Shown here: positions 1 through 9,361 of the stretch, in pieces
Numbering within the stretch: position 1 is the first letter of the stretch
How the letters are laid out: every line of letters begins with the position of its first letter
Assembly (NCBI RefSeq): GCF_002259745.1
Contig: NZ_MWWW01000013.1
Location: forward strand, 62,001 to 126,000
Length of the DNA stretch: 64,000 nucleotides
Source: Bifidobacterium myosotis
Lineage (GTDB): Bacteria > Actinomycetota > Actinomycetes > Actinomycetales > Bifidobacteriaceae
Direction of reading: 5' to 3'
Program-made: the position numbers and the translations under genes
Notes under the pieces: model-generated
What the model saw: only the letters and a program-made list of their open reading frames with translations
What the model was told of the DNA's origin: nothing
Databases searched by the model: none

Positions 1-54
1 ATCACCTCGTGACTTCACACCCTGAGCCGTCCCGTCAAAGCTGACCGCCGCAGA

Positions 55-168
55 GGTGGGGCATGTGCATCGCGACACACTCAAGGCCGTTCGGCCTCGC
101 TCCGGCGCGTGCTCGCAGAGCTTAGCACACGCTTCCGCTGCTTATGGTCGCGATGCACATGCCCCACC
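55..168. repeat. Long inverted repeat, 22-bp perfect arms
   Basis: Arms at 55-76 and 147-168 are perfectly complementary over 22 bp. They enclose a 70-nt loop. The loop begins with the same inner core (73-96) that is found in the palindromes at 218-300 and 28545-28631. The first 322 bases of the window hold no convincing gene. The short open frames across this repeat are by-products of the palindrome. Confidence 0.85.
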
Positions 169-217
169 CCTGCGCCTCCGTATTGCGTAGTTGAAAAGCT
201 ATAGACTATCGAGAGGC

Positions 218-300
218 GTGTGGTGGGGGTGTGCGCATCGCGACCGTAGGCTTGGCCGAACGGCCTTGAGTGTGTCGCGATGCGCACACCCCCACCACAC
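218..300. repeat. Long inverted repeat, 27-bp perfect arms
   Basis: Arms at 218-244 and 274-300 pair perfectly over 27 bp around a 29-nt loop. It lies just downstream of folD, so it could act as a transcript end or mRNA stabiliser. It has no T-run typical of an intrinsic terminator. Read on the minus strand, the 37-nt inner core 241-277 matches 28570-28606 with only two differences. Confidence 0.85.
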
Positions 301-322
301 AGCGGTCAATTCCAAGGAACGC

Positions 323-1198
323 TTACAGCGAGCGCTCGGCCATTTCGACTACGTTGGCGAGGAGCATGGCACGGGTCATGGGGCCCACGCCGCCGGGGTT
401 GGGCGTGTAGGCGGAGGCCTTGTCGTAGCAGTCCTTGTCCACATCGCCCTTGATGCGGTAGCGTCCGGCCTCATCATCGAAGACGCGGCTGACGCCCACG
501 TCGACCAGCACGGCGCCCTCCTTGATCTTGTCCGGCGTCACGAATCCGGCCGAACCCATCGCGGCCACAATGACGTCGGCCCGGCGCATATGGTCCGTCA
601 CATCGCGCGTACCGGTGTGGCACAGCGTCACCGTGGCGTTGACGGCGTTGCGCGTGAGCAGCAGGCCGATGGTACGCCCGATCGTGATGCCCCGGCCGAG
701 CACGCACACCTCCTTGCCGTTCAGATCGATGTCGTAGGCGTCCAGCAGCTCGATCACGCCGCGAGGAGTGCACGGCAGCGGCGTGGTGATGTCTCCACGC
801 ACATGCAGCACCAATTCGCCGAGATTGTACGGATGCATGCCGTCGGCATCCTTGGCCGGGTCGATAAGGTCGATGATGGCGTTCTGGTCGATGCCGCGAG
901 GCAACGGTAATTGCACGATGAATCCGGTGCAGGCGGGGTCCTCGTTGAGTTCGCGCACCGCGTCCGCGATCTCGTCGAACGAGGCTGTGGCGGGTAGGTC
1001 CTTCCTCACCGAATTGATGCCCACCTCGGCGCAATCGGCGTGCTTGCCGGCCACGTATCTGAGCGAGCCGGGATCCTCGCCCACCAGCAGCGTGCCCAGA
1101 CCCGGCACCACTCCTTGGGCCTTGAGTTTCGCCACACGTTCGGCAAGGTTGGCCTTGATCTCGGCCGCCACCTTCTTGCCGTCGATTTTTGTGGACAT
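323..1198 (-). CDS. folD: Bifunctional methylenetetrahydrofolate dehydrogenase/cyclohydrolase
   Basis: A 291-residue cytosolic enzyme of one-carbon metabolism. It interconverts 5,10-methylene-, 5,10-methenyl- and 10-formyl-tetrahydrofolate using NADP. The catalytic YxxxK motif is Y48-K52. QLPLP (96-100), DADGMHP (about 118-123), the PCTP motif near 142-145 and the nucleotide-binding GRG..IGR segment (168-175) are all present. Length is normal for the family. The ATG at 1198 follows a GGAAGGAT ribosome site. It is divergent from the zinc-binding lipoprotein gene, with about 100 bp between them. glyA, the other serine one-carbon enzyme here, lies far away at 52.6 kb. Confidence 0.97.
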   Translation of the reverse strand: MSTKIDGKKVAAEIKANLAERVAKLKAQGVVPGLGTLLVGEDPGSLRYVAGKHADCAEVGINSVRKDLPATASFDEIADAVRELNEDPACTGFIVQLPLPRGIDQNAIIDLIDPAKDADGMHPYNLGELVLHVRGDITTPLPCTPRGVIELLDAYDIDLNGKEVCVLGRGITIGRTIGLLLTRNAVNATVTLCHTGTRDVTDHMRRADVIVAAMGSAGFVTPDKIKEGAVLVDVGVSRVFDDEAGRYRIKGDVDKDCYDKASAYTPNPGGVGPMTRAMLLANVVEMAERSL

Positions 1199-1224
1199 CG
1201 TTATCCTTCCTGTCAGGATTCGGT

Positions 1225-1240
1225 GATTATTCGCAACGAT
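1225..1240. promoter_or_regulatory. Motif shared with the downstream ABC promoter
   Basis: GATTATTCGCAACGAT lies in the folD/lipoprotein intergenic region. Read on the opposite strand, 3038-3053 in front of the ATPase gene gives GATTATCGCAAACGAT, nearly the same word. Co-occurrence in two promoters of one presumed transport system suggests a shared regulator site. No protein can be assigned from sequence. Confidence 0.35.
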
Positions 1241-1249
1241 AGGCTACTG

Positions 1250-1274
1250 TTGAAACAAGTCAGTTTTGTTTCGA
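1250..1274. promoter_or_regulatory. Inverted repeat upstream of zinc lipoprotein gene
   Basis: TTGAAACAA (1250-1258) is mirrored by TTGTTTCGA (1266-1274) with one mismatch. It ends 23 bp before the ATG at 1298. It is a candidate operator for the lipoprotein gene, or a small hairpin in its leader. Confidence 0.4.
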
Positions 1275-1297
1275 CGGCTCAATGAAGAAGGCATGCC

Positions 1298-2497
1298 ATG
1301 GGGATTCGCTTCACTCGATTCGCACGGTTCGCGGCAGCGACCGTGAGCGTTGTTCTGCTGTGCGCCACCGCCGCCTGCGGTGCCGACAATTCCGCGCCGG
1401 CCGAGACGGAAACCGAGCCGGACACCACCACCGAGGCCACCGGGCCAATTACCGTCGTGGCTTCCATCAACCAGTGGGGCTCCTTGGCCGCCGAGCTGGG
1501 CGGCGACGACGTCGAAGTCACCTCCATCGTGAGCTCCACCAACGTGGACGCCCACGATTTCGAGCCGAAGACCTCGGATGTGGCCAAACTTTCCAAGGCC
1601 CAGGTCGTGGTGGCCAACGGCGCCGGATACGACTCATGGGCCACCAAGTCGCTTTCCAAGTCCACGACCCTCGTTTCCGCCGCATCCGTGGTGGGCGCGG
1701 TGGAGGGCGACAACCCGCACCTGTGGTTCTCCAAGGATGCCCGTTCCGGCATGGCCACCGCAATCACCGAAGCTTACGTCAAGGCGATGCCGAGCAAGAA
1801 GGTGGACTTCCAGCAGCGGCTCAAGGATTGGCAGGACGGCGAGAAGCAGCTGGATTCCTGGACCGCGGACTTCACCAAGTCCCACGAAAACCTCACCTAT
1901 GCGGCGACCGAACCCGTCGCCTACTACCTCATGGCCGATCTTGGCTTCGAGGACTCCACGCCCAAAGACTACACGCAGTCGCAGGCCTCCGGCGGCGAGG
2001 CCGCCCCGGCCGATCTGCAATCGTTCCAGAAGATCATCGAGGGACGCAAGGTGGACGTGCTCATCAACAACACGCAGGAAGCCAGTGATGCGACCAATAT
2101 GATCACGGGTACGGCCGGCCGCTCCGACGTGCCGGTGGTCGGCGTCACCGAGCAGATGCCGGCCGACGTCCAGACACTGGATGCATGGATCAACCAGCTC
2201 GTCAACACCATCATTGACGCGGTCGACCCCAGCTATGGTTGCGAGGCCGGCACCGATGACGACACGTCCGCGGATGAATCCGACGGCACCGCCGAGCCAA
2301 GCGACGGCAACAGTACGGATTCCAAGGACGGCACGTCCGACGACAACACAAACGACGATCCCGCATCGCAGAAGTACATCCGTCAGTGCAAGGCTTACAC
2401 GGGCAACGGTTCGGACGAGAACGGTACCGACGACTCCAATACATCGTCCGATACACAAGTACCGTCCAACGCCGGACAGCCCGACCCCGGCAAGTAG
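1298..2497 (+). CDS. Zinc/manganese ABC transporter substrate-binding lipoprotein
   Basis: A 399-residue lipoprotein that would capture a divalent metal outside the membrane and pass it to the importer encoded at 3061-5015. A lipoprotein signal ends at TAAC with Cys27. The cluster A-I (ZnuA/TroA-like) fold follows. H86 in VDAHDFEP and H140 in NPHLW are likely metal ligands, and TEPVAYYL replaces the usual third His region. The His-rich loop typical of zinc-type family members is absent. Instead a low-complexity Asp/Ser/Thr tail occupies about residues 318-399. It is separated from the ATPase gene by 560 bp of palindromic DNA, so it is probably a separate transcript. The metal could be Zn or Mn; the Zur-like box downstream favours zinc. 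Confidence 0.88.
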   Translation: MGIRFTRFARFAAATVSVVLLCATAACGADNSAPAETETEPDTTTEATGPITVVASINQWGSLAAELGGDDVEVTSIVSSTNVDAHDFEPKTSDVAKLSKAQVVVANGAGYDSWATKSLSKSTTLVSAASVVGAVEGDNPHLWFSKDARSGMATAITEAYVKAMPSKKVDFQQRLKDWQDGEKQLDSWTADFTKSHENLTYAATEPVAYYLMADLGFEDSTPKDYTQSQASGGEAAPADLQSFQKIIEGRKVDVLINNTQEASDATNMITGTAGRSDVPVVGVTEQMPADVQTLDAWINQLVNTIIDAVDPSYGCEAGTDDDTSADESDGTAEPSDGNSTDSKDGTSDDNTNDDPASQKYIRQCKAYTGNGSDENGTDDSNTSSDTQVPSNAGQPDPGK

Positions 2498-2599
2498 CTA
2501 TCACGAGTAGCCATCGACCGTCAGGCTTGCCGCAACCGGAAGAACCTCGAAACCCCTCATACGGGCCGACGCCCAGGTGTTTTGTCGTTGATTATGAGC

Positions 2600-2821
2600 A
2601 GAGGTGTGCCCCGGAACTCAAATTCACGTTGATTTGGGCTATGGGGGCACACCTCTATTGCGGGTCGAATTGCCGTCTCTTCCGAAAATGGCGGAATCAT
2701 GCGGTTTTTCAATTATGACCGTGTGCCCCCGCAGCTTAAAATCGGATGAAAATCAGCTGCCGGGGCAACGGCTGTGCCCCCGGAGTCCGATTCGTGGGCC
2801 AAATCAGCTGCGGGGGCACAG
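2600..2821. repeat. Cluster of three palindromes, core GTGCCCCCGCAGCT
   Basis: This fills much of the 2498-3060 gap, where I see no gene. Inverted pairs are 2600-2612 with 2643-2656 (AGAGGTGTGCCCC type), 2721-2736 with 2754-2767, and 2770-2790 with 2804-2821. All share a G/C-rich GTGCCCC core that is not seen in the other intergenic clusters of the window. Confidence 0.7.
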
Positions 2822-3020
2822 TTTCGTGCCACTCAAACCCAAAAATGCCGCAATAGGCGCTATGGGGACAATGCGTATACGCTTCATGCATCCACGATGC
2901 GGCCCGACACCCCATGCGGAACAACTCACCATCGCGGCTCACCATCACGGGACTCCACCGGAGCACTGTGACGAACGCCCATACCTTCCCGTTGCGCCCG
3001 TTCCCCGCCACCTTCAATAT

Positions 3021-3035
3021 TGAGAACGATTGTCA
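3021..3035. promoter_or_regulatory. Zur-like operator
   Basis: TGAGAACGATTGTCA fits the palindromic pattern TGAnAAnnnTTnTCA. This is the pattern of the actinobacterial Zur (FurB) box as I know it. It covers the -35 region expected from the GATAAT -10 element at 3047-3052. Zinc-dependent repression of the ATPase-permease operon is the simplest reading. Confidence 0.65.
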
Positions 3036-3046
3036 GCATCGTTTGC

Positions 3047-3052
3047 GATAAT
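3047..3052 (+). promoter_or_regulatory. -10 element (GATAAT) for a probably leaderless transcript
   Basis: GATAAT ends only 8 bases before the GTG start at 3061, so transcription should begin at or next to the start codon. No Shine-Dalgarno sequence precedes this GTG, which agrees with a leaderless mRNA. Confidence 0.5.
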
Positions 3053-3060
3053 CGTGCGAC

Positions 3061-4179
3061 GTGAGTGAATCATCCGATTGCATCGTCTTCAAGGACGCCG
3101 CCGTGCGCCGCGGCGATCGCGTCATCTGGCAGCATGGCACCTTCGCCATTCCCTCCGGCTCGGTCACCGCCATAGTCGGCACCAACGGCACCGGCAAAAC
3201 CACCATGATGAAGGCCGAACTCGGCCTCCTTCCGCTGGCCGCCGGCACACTGACCGTTCTTGGACGCCCCGCCGGCGAGCGCAACGCACAGATCGGCTAC
3301 GTACCGCAAAGCTACGCCTCGGACATCGACTCCAACCTCACCGCCGAACAGTCGGTGCTGTTGGGACTGACCGGCACGCGGTTCGGCATCCACCCGGTCA
3401 CCAAGGCGCAGCGGGCCAAGGTGCATGAGGCGATGGAGTTCATCGGCATCGCGGACAAGGCCAAGTACCGTCTTTCCGAGCTATCCGGCGGCCTGCGCCA
3501 GCGTGTGGCCATCGCCCAGGCGCTTGTATGCGATCCGAAGCTGCTGATGCTGGACGAGCCGCTCGCCAATCTCGATCTGGCAAGCCAGCGCGCCACCGTG
3601 CATGTGCTCGCCAAGCTCAACCGCGAACTCGGCATGACCATCCAGGTGGTCGCACACGATCTGAACATGCTGCTGCCGATTCTGACCGGCGCCGTATACC
3701 TTTTGGACGGACACCCCCATTACGCGGATATGGGCAAGGTACTCGATTCCACATTGCTCACCCATCTGTACGGCACGCAGGTGCAGGTGGTCACCACGCC
3801 GCAGGGCGACATGTTCGTGACTCCCACGCCGGACGAGCCGCGCGATCAGATGCAGGACATGCACACGGTCGCGGAAGTGGCCCAGATGCACCACCATGTA
3901 TCCGGCGAGCGGCACGATGCACAGCCCACCGTCGTCTCCGGCAATGCCGATGACGGCATACAACGCGCTACCGGTGTCGCGCAGAATCCCGTACATGATC
4001 ATGTCCACGTCAATCACGGTGACGGCCCGGACAACACCGTCACCGACGACACCAGTGGCAATAACGGAAGCGGTTGCGCGGGCGGCACCGGCCGACCCCG
4101 GCCAAACAGCAACACCAATCCTCAACTCGACGGTCACAACAGCCACAACGGCCGTGACACCGGAAAGGACGGCAGGTGA
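3061..4179 (+). CDS. Metal ABC transporter ATP-binding protein with His-rich tail
   Basis: A 372-residue cytosolic ATPase of a zinc/manganese importer (ZnuC-like). Walker A GTNGTGKTT is at 40-48, the LSGG signature at 141-144, Walker B LLMLDEP at 161-167 and the H-loop His at 199. The ABC domain ends near residue 255. About 115 residues follow that are rich in His and Asp (MHHH, HDHVHVNH) and then Gly/Asn/Thr. This tail is unusual and may bind metal. The start is GTG without a ribosome site, consistent with the leaderless promoter just upstream. Its stop overlaps the permease start. Confidence 0.9.
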   Translation: MSESSDCIVFKDAAVRRGDRVIWQHGTFAIPSGSVTAIVGTNGTGKTTMMKAELGLLPLAAGTLTVLGRPAGERNAQIGYVPQSYASDIDSNLTAEQSVLLGLTGTRFGIHPVTKAQRAKVHEAMEFIGIADKAKYRLSELSGGLRQRVAIAQALVCDPKLLMLDEPLANLDLASQRATVHVLAKLNRELGMTIQVVAHDLNMLLPILTGAVYLLDGHPHYADMGKVLDSTLLTHLYGTQVQVVTTPQGDMFVTPTPDEPRDQMQDMHTVAEVAQMHHHVSGERHDAQPTVVSGNADDGIQRATGVAQNPVHDHVHVNHGDGPDNTVTDDTSGNNGSGCAGGTGRPRPNSNTNPQLDGHNSHNGRDTGKDGR

Positions 4180-5015
4180 TGAGCACCATCGATTTCTCCT
4201 TCGACCCTGAATGGATGGGCACCCTCACCGCCCCGTTCATGACCAACGCCTTCGCGGCCGGACTGTTCATCGCGCTGGCCGCCGGCGTGATGGGATACTT
4301 CACCATCGCGCGTCATTCGACCTTCGCCGCGCATGCACTGGCACATATCGGACTACCAGGAGCGACGGGCGCCGTGTTGCTGGGTCTTCCGGTCTCGCTG
4401 GGCATGGGTGTGTTCGCCTTGGGCGGTGCACTGGTCATTGGCGCATTGGGCAAGCGCGTCTCCGAACGTGAGATCGCCACCGGCACGGTACTGGCGTTCG
4501 CGACCGGTCTGGGTCTGTTCTTCGCGAGACTTTCCAGCTCCGCATCCCAGCAGATGCAGTCGATCCTGTTCGGGTCGATTCTGACCATCACCACCGATCA
4601 GATCATCGGTTTCGCCATTTTCGACGCACTCCTGCTGGTGCTGTTGGCCGTGATCTACCGTCCGCTGCTGTTCAGCTCGCTGGATGAGCAGGTGGCACAG
4701 GCCAAGGGCGTGCCGATCGGACTGATGAATGTGGCGTTCATGGCCATCATGGCAGGCGTGATTACCATCGCCGTGCCGGCCGTGGGCACGTTGCTCATCT
4801 TCGCATTGGTCATCACCCCGGCCGCGACCGCCAACATCCTTGCGGGTTCGCCGTTCAAGGCAATGGTCATCGCCAGCGTGCTGTGTCTGGTCTCGATCTG
4901 GCTCGGGCTGGTGTTGTCCGCGATGTTCCCCGCTCCCCCGAGCTTCATCATCGTCACGATTTCGACGTTGTTCTGGGCCATCGCCAAAGCCATTGCATCG
5001 CTGAAATCACGGTGA
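4179..5015 (+). CDS. Metal ABC transporter permease
   Basis: A 278-residue polytopic membrane protein of the ZnuB/MntB (ABC-3) family, with about eight hydrophobic segments. It forms the membrane channel for the ATPase encoded immediately upstream. The ATG at 4179 overlaps the ATPase stop (TGATG) and follows AGGACGGCAGG. A GTG three bases earlier is an alternative. Tight overlap implies translational coupling and one transcript. Confidence 0.92.
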   Translation: MSTIDFSFDPEWMGTLTAPFMTNAFAAGLFIALAAGVMGYFTIARHSTFAAHALAHIGLPGATGAVLLGLPVSLGMGVFALGGALVIGALGKRVSEREIATGTVLAFATGLGLFFARLSSSASQQMQSILFGSILTITTDQIIGFAIFDALLLVLLAVIYRPLLFSSLDEQVAQAKGVPIGLMNVAFMAIMAGVITIAVPAVGTLLIFALVITPAATANILAGSPFKAMVIASVLCLVSIWLGLVLSAMFPAPPSFIIVTISTLFWAIAKAIASLKSR

Positions 5016-5070
5016 CATCACAGTGACGGCTGGTTTCGTTCTCGATAATCGGGACGTCAGTGGTGCTTCC

Positions 5071-5210
5071 AGTGTTACATTGTCGCGAAAAAACGTATGT
5101 TTTCGCGACAATGTAACACTGAGACGGAGTCAGTGAGACATTGTCGCGAACTCCGTCGTAATTTCGCGACAATGTCACGCTAAGAGCCGCTCAGTGAGAT
5201 ATTGTCGCGA
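5071..5210. repeat. Palindrome cluster, core ACATTGTCGCGAA
   Basis: This lies in the 5016-5430 gap, where I see no gene. The first hairpin is perfect over 21 bp (5071-5091 with 5100-5120, 8-nt loop). A second pair starts near 5132 and ends near 5183. A lone half-site follows at about 5191-5210. It sits between convergent genes (permease and ispF) and may help end both transcripts. Confidence 0.8.
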
Positions 5211-5430
5211 AACACGGCAGTTTGGTGACGACCGAACGCCGATACTGCAGCCGATATCATGCGGACGACGCAGCCGGCGCCGTACCCATCGCCGCAGCGT
5301 ATAGGTACGCAGCACAATTAACAATCGACAATCAGCGGGCGACGGAACCTATGCCCTGAAGGCGATTGATAAAACAGCAGCAACGGATTCGACAGCTACA
5401 ATCCAGCGACCACGATCCGATAATCGTTCA

Positions 5431-5955
5431 TCACACCGGCCGTACCAAGGCCGTGGCGATGGCGGCAATACCCTCACCGCGGCCGGTGAAGCCCATATGG
5501 TCGGTGGTGGTCGCGGTCACGGAGACCCGGCATCCCATCGCCTCGGACAACGCGGCCTCCGCTTCGGCACGGCGAGTGCCGATCTTGGGACGATTGCCGA
5601 TGATGGCCACGGAAGCCGAGGATGACTCATAGCCGTGGTCGCGCACGAACGCGACGGTCTCCCGCAGCATCTCGCAGCCGTGCATGCCGGCACCGTGCGC
5701 CCCTGCGCCCACGCCGAACAGGGAGCCGATATCGCCTAACCCCGCAGCGGAGAGTACCGCGTCGATCAGGGCATGGGCGGCCACATCGCCGTCGGAATCC
5801 CCTTCGATGCCCTCGTACCGGGCGACCTGAACGGCGTCCGCGTCTTCAGGCACGGGCCAGTGCAGTCCTGCCAGCCACAGGGGTCGGCCGGAACCTGGCT
5901 CGGCGAACCGGTGGGCGTCAAATCCTTGCCCGATCAACAGATTGTCGTTGGCCAT
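5431..5955 (-). CDS. ispF: 2-C-methyl-D-erythritol 2,4-cyclodiphosphate synthase
   Basis: A 174-residue enzyme of the MEP isoprenoid pathway. It cyclises CDP-methylerythritol 2-phosphate and releases CMP. The metal-binding DxH is D13-H15 in GFDAHRF. The family signature [14 protein letters not shown] follows. Length fits a trimer-forming IspF. I chose the ATG at 5955 because GGGGAGG precedes it. The frame opens 39 bases further upstream but has no ribosome site there. Confidence 0.95.
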   Translation of the reverse strand: MANDNLLIGQGFDAHRFAEPGSGRPLWLAGLHWPVPEDADAVQVARYEGIEGDSDGDVAAHALIDAVLSAAGLGDIGSLFGVGAGAHGAGMHGCEMLRETVAFVRDHGYESSSASVAIIGNRPKIGTRRAEAEAALSEAMGCRVSVTATTTDHMGFTGRGEGIAAIATALVRPV

Positions 5956-6261
5956 GCGTGCCTCCCCTACGATTGCATTGTCCTTCCGCATCACGCCGGA
6001 ATGTACGGCGACGGGATAACAACAAAGACTATGCTAACCCGACTCGGCATGCCGATACCGCTGACGGATTCCTTCTCAATCACCTCGTGCCGGCAACTCT
6101 GGCAAGAGAAGCCCCACGGGAAAGACATGCCGATACCGGTTGGACAGACCAAAAAACAAGGCTCTGATACACCAACCATTGACATAAGCTGTGAATTGGT
6201 GGGACGGATTCCCCCTAGGAAATTAACCCATGTCAATTCTGGTTTAACAGAGCCAAACAAA
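5956..6261. other. Intergenic region without a gene
   Basis: I see no convincing gene in this stretch. It should carry the ispF promoter. The 13-mer CATGCCGATACCG occurs at 6048-6060 and again at 6126-6138. The right part leads into the carD terminator. Confidence 0.5.
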
Positions 6262-6290
6262 CCCCCGGTCCGTCTCAGGCGGAACCGGGG
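6262..6290 (-). terminator. Intrinsic terminator of carD
   Basis: On the minus strand a stem formed by CCCCGGT and ACCGGGG is followed by GTTTGTTT. It begins seven bases after the carD stop codon. Confidence 0.75.
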
Positions 6291-6296
6291 TGACAA

Positions 6297-6890
6297 TCAC
6301 TTCTTCTTGGATTTCTTCTGGGACTCGATACGGGCCAGCGTATCGGCGGCGGCCTCCTCGGGCTCCTCGGTGTGATGCTTCTCATCGCCGGGCTGGGCGG
6401 GCTCGTAGCCGAGGTTCACGTCAAGCAGGCGCTGGGCATCGGTCTCGTCGATCTTCTCGGACAGCGCGATCTCGGAGGTGAGGATGGAACGGGCCTTGGT
6501 GAGCATGCGCTTCTCGCCGGCGGACAGACCGTGCTCGTCCACATCGCGCTGGGCGAGGTCGCGCACCACTTCGGCGATCTTGTTCACGTCACCGGTGGCG
6601 ATCTTCTCGACGTTCAGCTTGTATCGACGGGACCAGTTCATCTCCTTCTCGACGATGGGCGTGCGCAGGATCTCGAAGACCTTGGCCACCTCGGATGCGG
6701 AGACGATGTCACGGACGCCCACCTTCTTGGCGTTCTCGACCGGAACGTTGATCACCAAACCATCGGAGGACAGCACGGACAGCTGCAGATACTGCCGGGT
6801 CACCCCTTTGACGGTCCGCTCGGTGATGGCCTCCACCTTGGCTGCACCATGACGCGGATAGACGACCATATCGCCGACTTTGTAAGACAT
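6297..6890 (-). CDS. carD: CarD-family RNA polymerase-binding regulator
   Basis: A 197-residue transcription factor that binds the RNA polymerase beta subunit and stabilises open promoter complexes, in particular at rRNA promoters. The N-terminal CarD/TRCF interaction domain covers residues 1-60 ([27 protein letters not shown]). The C-terminal helical DNA-binding part includes WSRRYKLN. A Lys-rich tail ends the protein. The ATG at 6890 follows GGAGGGTAC. Eleven further upstream codons are open but lack a ribosome site. ispF lies next on the same strand, as in other actinobacteria, but a terminator separates them. Confidence 0.93.
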   Translation of the reverse strand: MSYKVGDMVVYPRHGAAKVEAITERTVKGVTRQYLQLSVLSSDGLVINVPVENAKKVGVRDIVSASEVAKVFEILRTPIVEKEMNWSRRYKLNVEKIATGDVNKIAEVVRDLAQRDVDEHGLSAGEKRMLTKARSILTSEIALSEKIDETDAQRLLDVNLGYEPAQPGDEKHHTEEPEEAAADTLARIESQKKSKKK

Positions 6891-7069
6891 GTACCCTCCG
6901 AGAACCGATCGGCTTACACACAAAAACTCGAATAATTATGCCAGATACCCCGGACCTTGCCCATGGGAGCGCTCACAGTGCGCAGGAAGAGATAAAAAGC
7001 GCGTGAATTCGCCATTTTTCGACGCGCCAATGTCGCGTTTCCCCCCTAGGCGCATATACACTTTGGGGC

Positions 7070-9322
7070 ATGGCTACAGAAACGCACATCAAGGAAGATA
7101 CCGCCACCGTACCAGTCGCCACCGGCGACCTCGATGCGGTAAGCAACGCTGAATTCTACAACCCCCACGCTGTTCTGGGAGGTCATCTCGGCACCGGCAA
7201 GCACGCCGATACCGTCACCATCCGCACGCTGCGCCCGCTCGCCAAGGCGGTGACCGTCCTGACCCAGGACGGCAACTACCCGATGCGCCACGAGCACAAC
7301 GGAGTGTTCGTCGCGACCCTGCCCGCAGCGGGCACCCCCGACAAGCCCGAAATCCCCGACTACCGCATCCGCACCGAGTGGGAGACGGGCGAACTCATCA
7401 TCGAGGACGACCCGTACCGCTACCTGCCCACGCTCGGCGACATGGACACCTACCTGTTCGGCGAGGGCCGCCACGAGAGGCTGTGGGAAGTGCTCGGCGC
7501 ACATGTGCTGCGCTACGACGACCCGATGGGCGGCGCCGACGGACGCCCGGGCCAGGTGGTGGGCACCTCGTTCTCCGTGTGGGCGCCGAATGCCCACGCC
7601 GTGCGCGTGGTGGGCGATTTCAACGACTGGGACGGCCATCGCCATGCCATGCGATCGCTCGGCTCCTCCGGCGTGTGGGAGATCTTCATCCCCGGCGTGG
7701 CCGCAGGCGAACACTACAAGTTCCAAATCCTCAACGCCAACCATCAGTGGGTGATGAAGGCCGACCCGATGGAGCGCCAGCACGAGGTGCCGCCGAACAC
7801 GGCCTCCATCGTGACCGAGTCGCACTATAAGTGGCAGGACGACGACTGGATGGAGCACCGCCGCACCACCGAGCCGACCGCCGGCCCGGTCTCCATCTAC
7901 GAGGTGCACGCCTCCAGCTGGCGTCATGGCCTGACCTACCGCGAACTGGCCAAGCAGCTCGTGGAATACGTCAAGCAGGAGGGCTTCACCCATGTGGAGT
8001 TCATGCCGCTGGCCCAGCACCCGTTCTCCGGCTCCTGGGGTTATCAGGTGACCGGCTACTACGCCGTGGACTCCCGTCTGGGCTCCCCCGATGACTTCCG
8101 CTTCCTGGTGGACAGCCTGCATCAGGCCGGCATCGGCGTGATCATGGACTGGGTGCCCGCCCACTTCCCGAAGGACGCCTTCGCGCTCGGCCGCTTCGAC
8201 GGCACCCCGCTGTACGAGGATCCGGACCCGCTGCGCGGCGAGCACCCGGACTGGGGCACCTACGTGTTCAACTTCGGGCGTCACGAGGTGCGCAACTTCC
8301 TCGTGGCCAACGCCCTGTTCTGGCTTGAGGACCTGCATATCGACGCCCTGCGCGTGGATGCCGTCAGCTCCATGCTCTACCTCGACTACAGCCGCGAGCC
8401 CGGCCAGTGGAGGCCGAACATCTACGGCGGCCGCGAGAACTTGGAGGCGATCGACTTCCTCAAGGAGGCCACGGCCACGGCGTACAAGAACAACCCGGGC
8501 ATCATGATGATCGCCGAGGAGTCCACCGCATGGCCGGGCATCACCGCGCCCACGAGCGCCGGCGGCATCGGCTTCGGCCTCAAGTGGAACATGGGCTGGA
8601 TGCACGATACGCTCGAGTACCTGCATGAGGAGCCCATCAACCGCAAGTGGCACCACAACGAGATCACCTTCTCGATGGTGTACGCCTACTCCGAGCACTA
8701 CGTGCTGCCCATCAGCCACGACGAGGTCGTGTACGGCAAGGGCTCGCTCTACGGCAAGATGCCGGGCGACGGCTGGCAGAAGCTGGCCGGCGTGCGGTCC
8801 CTGTTCGCCTACCAGTGGGCGCACCCGGGCAAGAAGCTCTCCTTCATGGGCAATGAACTGGCCCAGTGGGGCGAGTGGGACTACAACGCCTCCATCGACT
8901 GGGACTGCCTCAACTGGGAGGAGCACCGCCGCATCCAGCGCTTCGTCGCCGACCTCAACGCCTTCTACAAGGCCAATCCGGCACTGTGGAGCCAGGACTT
9001 CGACCCGGCGGGCTTCCAGTGGCTCACCAGCGACGACGGCGACCATAACACGCTGAGCTTCCTGCGCATCGGCTCCAAGGGCGAAACGCTGGCCGTGGTG
9101 GTCAACTTCTCGGGCGAGGCCTGGTCCGACTATCAGGTGGCGCTGCCCACCGGCGGCAAGTGGACCGAGGTGTTCACCACCGACGATGCCAAGTACGGCG
9201 GTTCCGACATCCACAACGGCACGGTGGAGGCGGTCGAGGGTGAGTACCATTCCCGCCCGTACTCCGCGAACATCACCGTTCCCGCCCTCGGGGTTGTATT
9301 CTTGAAGCCGGAAGAGGACTGA
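7070..9322 (+). CDS. glgB: 1,4-alpha-glucan branching enzyme
   Basis: A 750-residue cytosolic GH13 enzyme that makes alpha-1,6 branches in glycogen. An N-terminal beta-sandwich module is followed by a CBM48 domain ([21 protein letters not shown]), then the catalytic barrel. The nucleophile is D430 in LRVDAV and the acid/base is in IAEEST near E483. [11 protein letters not shown] holds the third acidic residue. Full length. The start is preceded by a weak TTGGGG. A two-component system begins 39 bp downstream on the same strand and may be partly co-transcribed. Confidence 0.97.
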   Translation: MATETHIKEDTATVPVATGDLDAVSNAEFYNPHAVLGGHLGTGKHADTVTIRTLRPLAKAVTVLTQDGNYPMRHEHNGVFVATLPAAGTPDKPEIPDYRIRTEWETGELIIEDDPYRYLPTLGDMDTYLFGEGRHERLWEVLGAHVLRYDDPMGGADGRPGQVVGTSFSVWAPNAHAVRVVGDFNDWDGHRHAMRSLGSSGVWEIFIPGVAAGEHYKFQILNANHQWVMKADPMERQHEVPPNTASIVTESHYKWQDDDWMEHRRTTEPTAGPVSIYEVHASSWRHGLTYRELAKQLVEYVKQEGFTHVEFMPLAQHPFSGSWGYQVTGYYAVDSRLGSPDDFRFLVDSLHQAGIGVIMDWVPAHFPKDAFALGRFDGTPLYEDPDPLRGEHPDWGTYVFNFGRHEVRNFLVANALFWLEDLHIDALRVDAVSSMLYLDYSREPGQWRPNIYGGRENLEAIDFLKEATATAYKNNPGIMMIAEESTAWPGITAPTSAGGIGFGLKWNMGWMHDTLEYLHEEPINRKWHHNEITFSMVYAYSEHYVLPISHDEVVYGKGSLYGKMPGDGWQKLAGVRSLFAYQWAHPGKKLSFMGNELAQWGEWDYNASIDWDCLNWEEHRRIQRFVADLNAFYKANPALWSQDFDPAGFQWLTSDDGDHNTLSFLRIGSKGETLAVVVNFSGEAWSDYQVALPTGGKWTEVFTTDDAKYGGSDIHNGTVEAVEGEYHSRPYSANITVPALGVVFLKPEED

Positions 9323-9361
9323 TAGAGGGCAACCACCGAAAAGGACAAAGGAACCGGTTTT

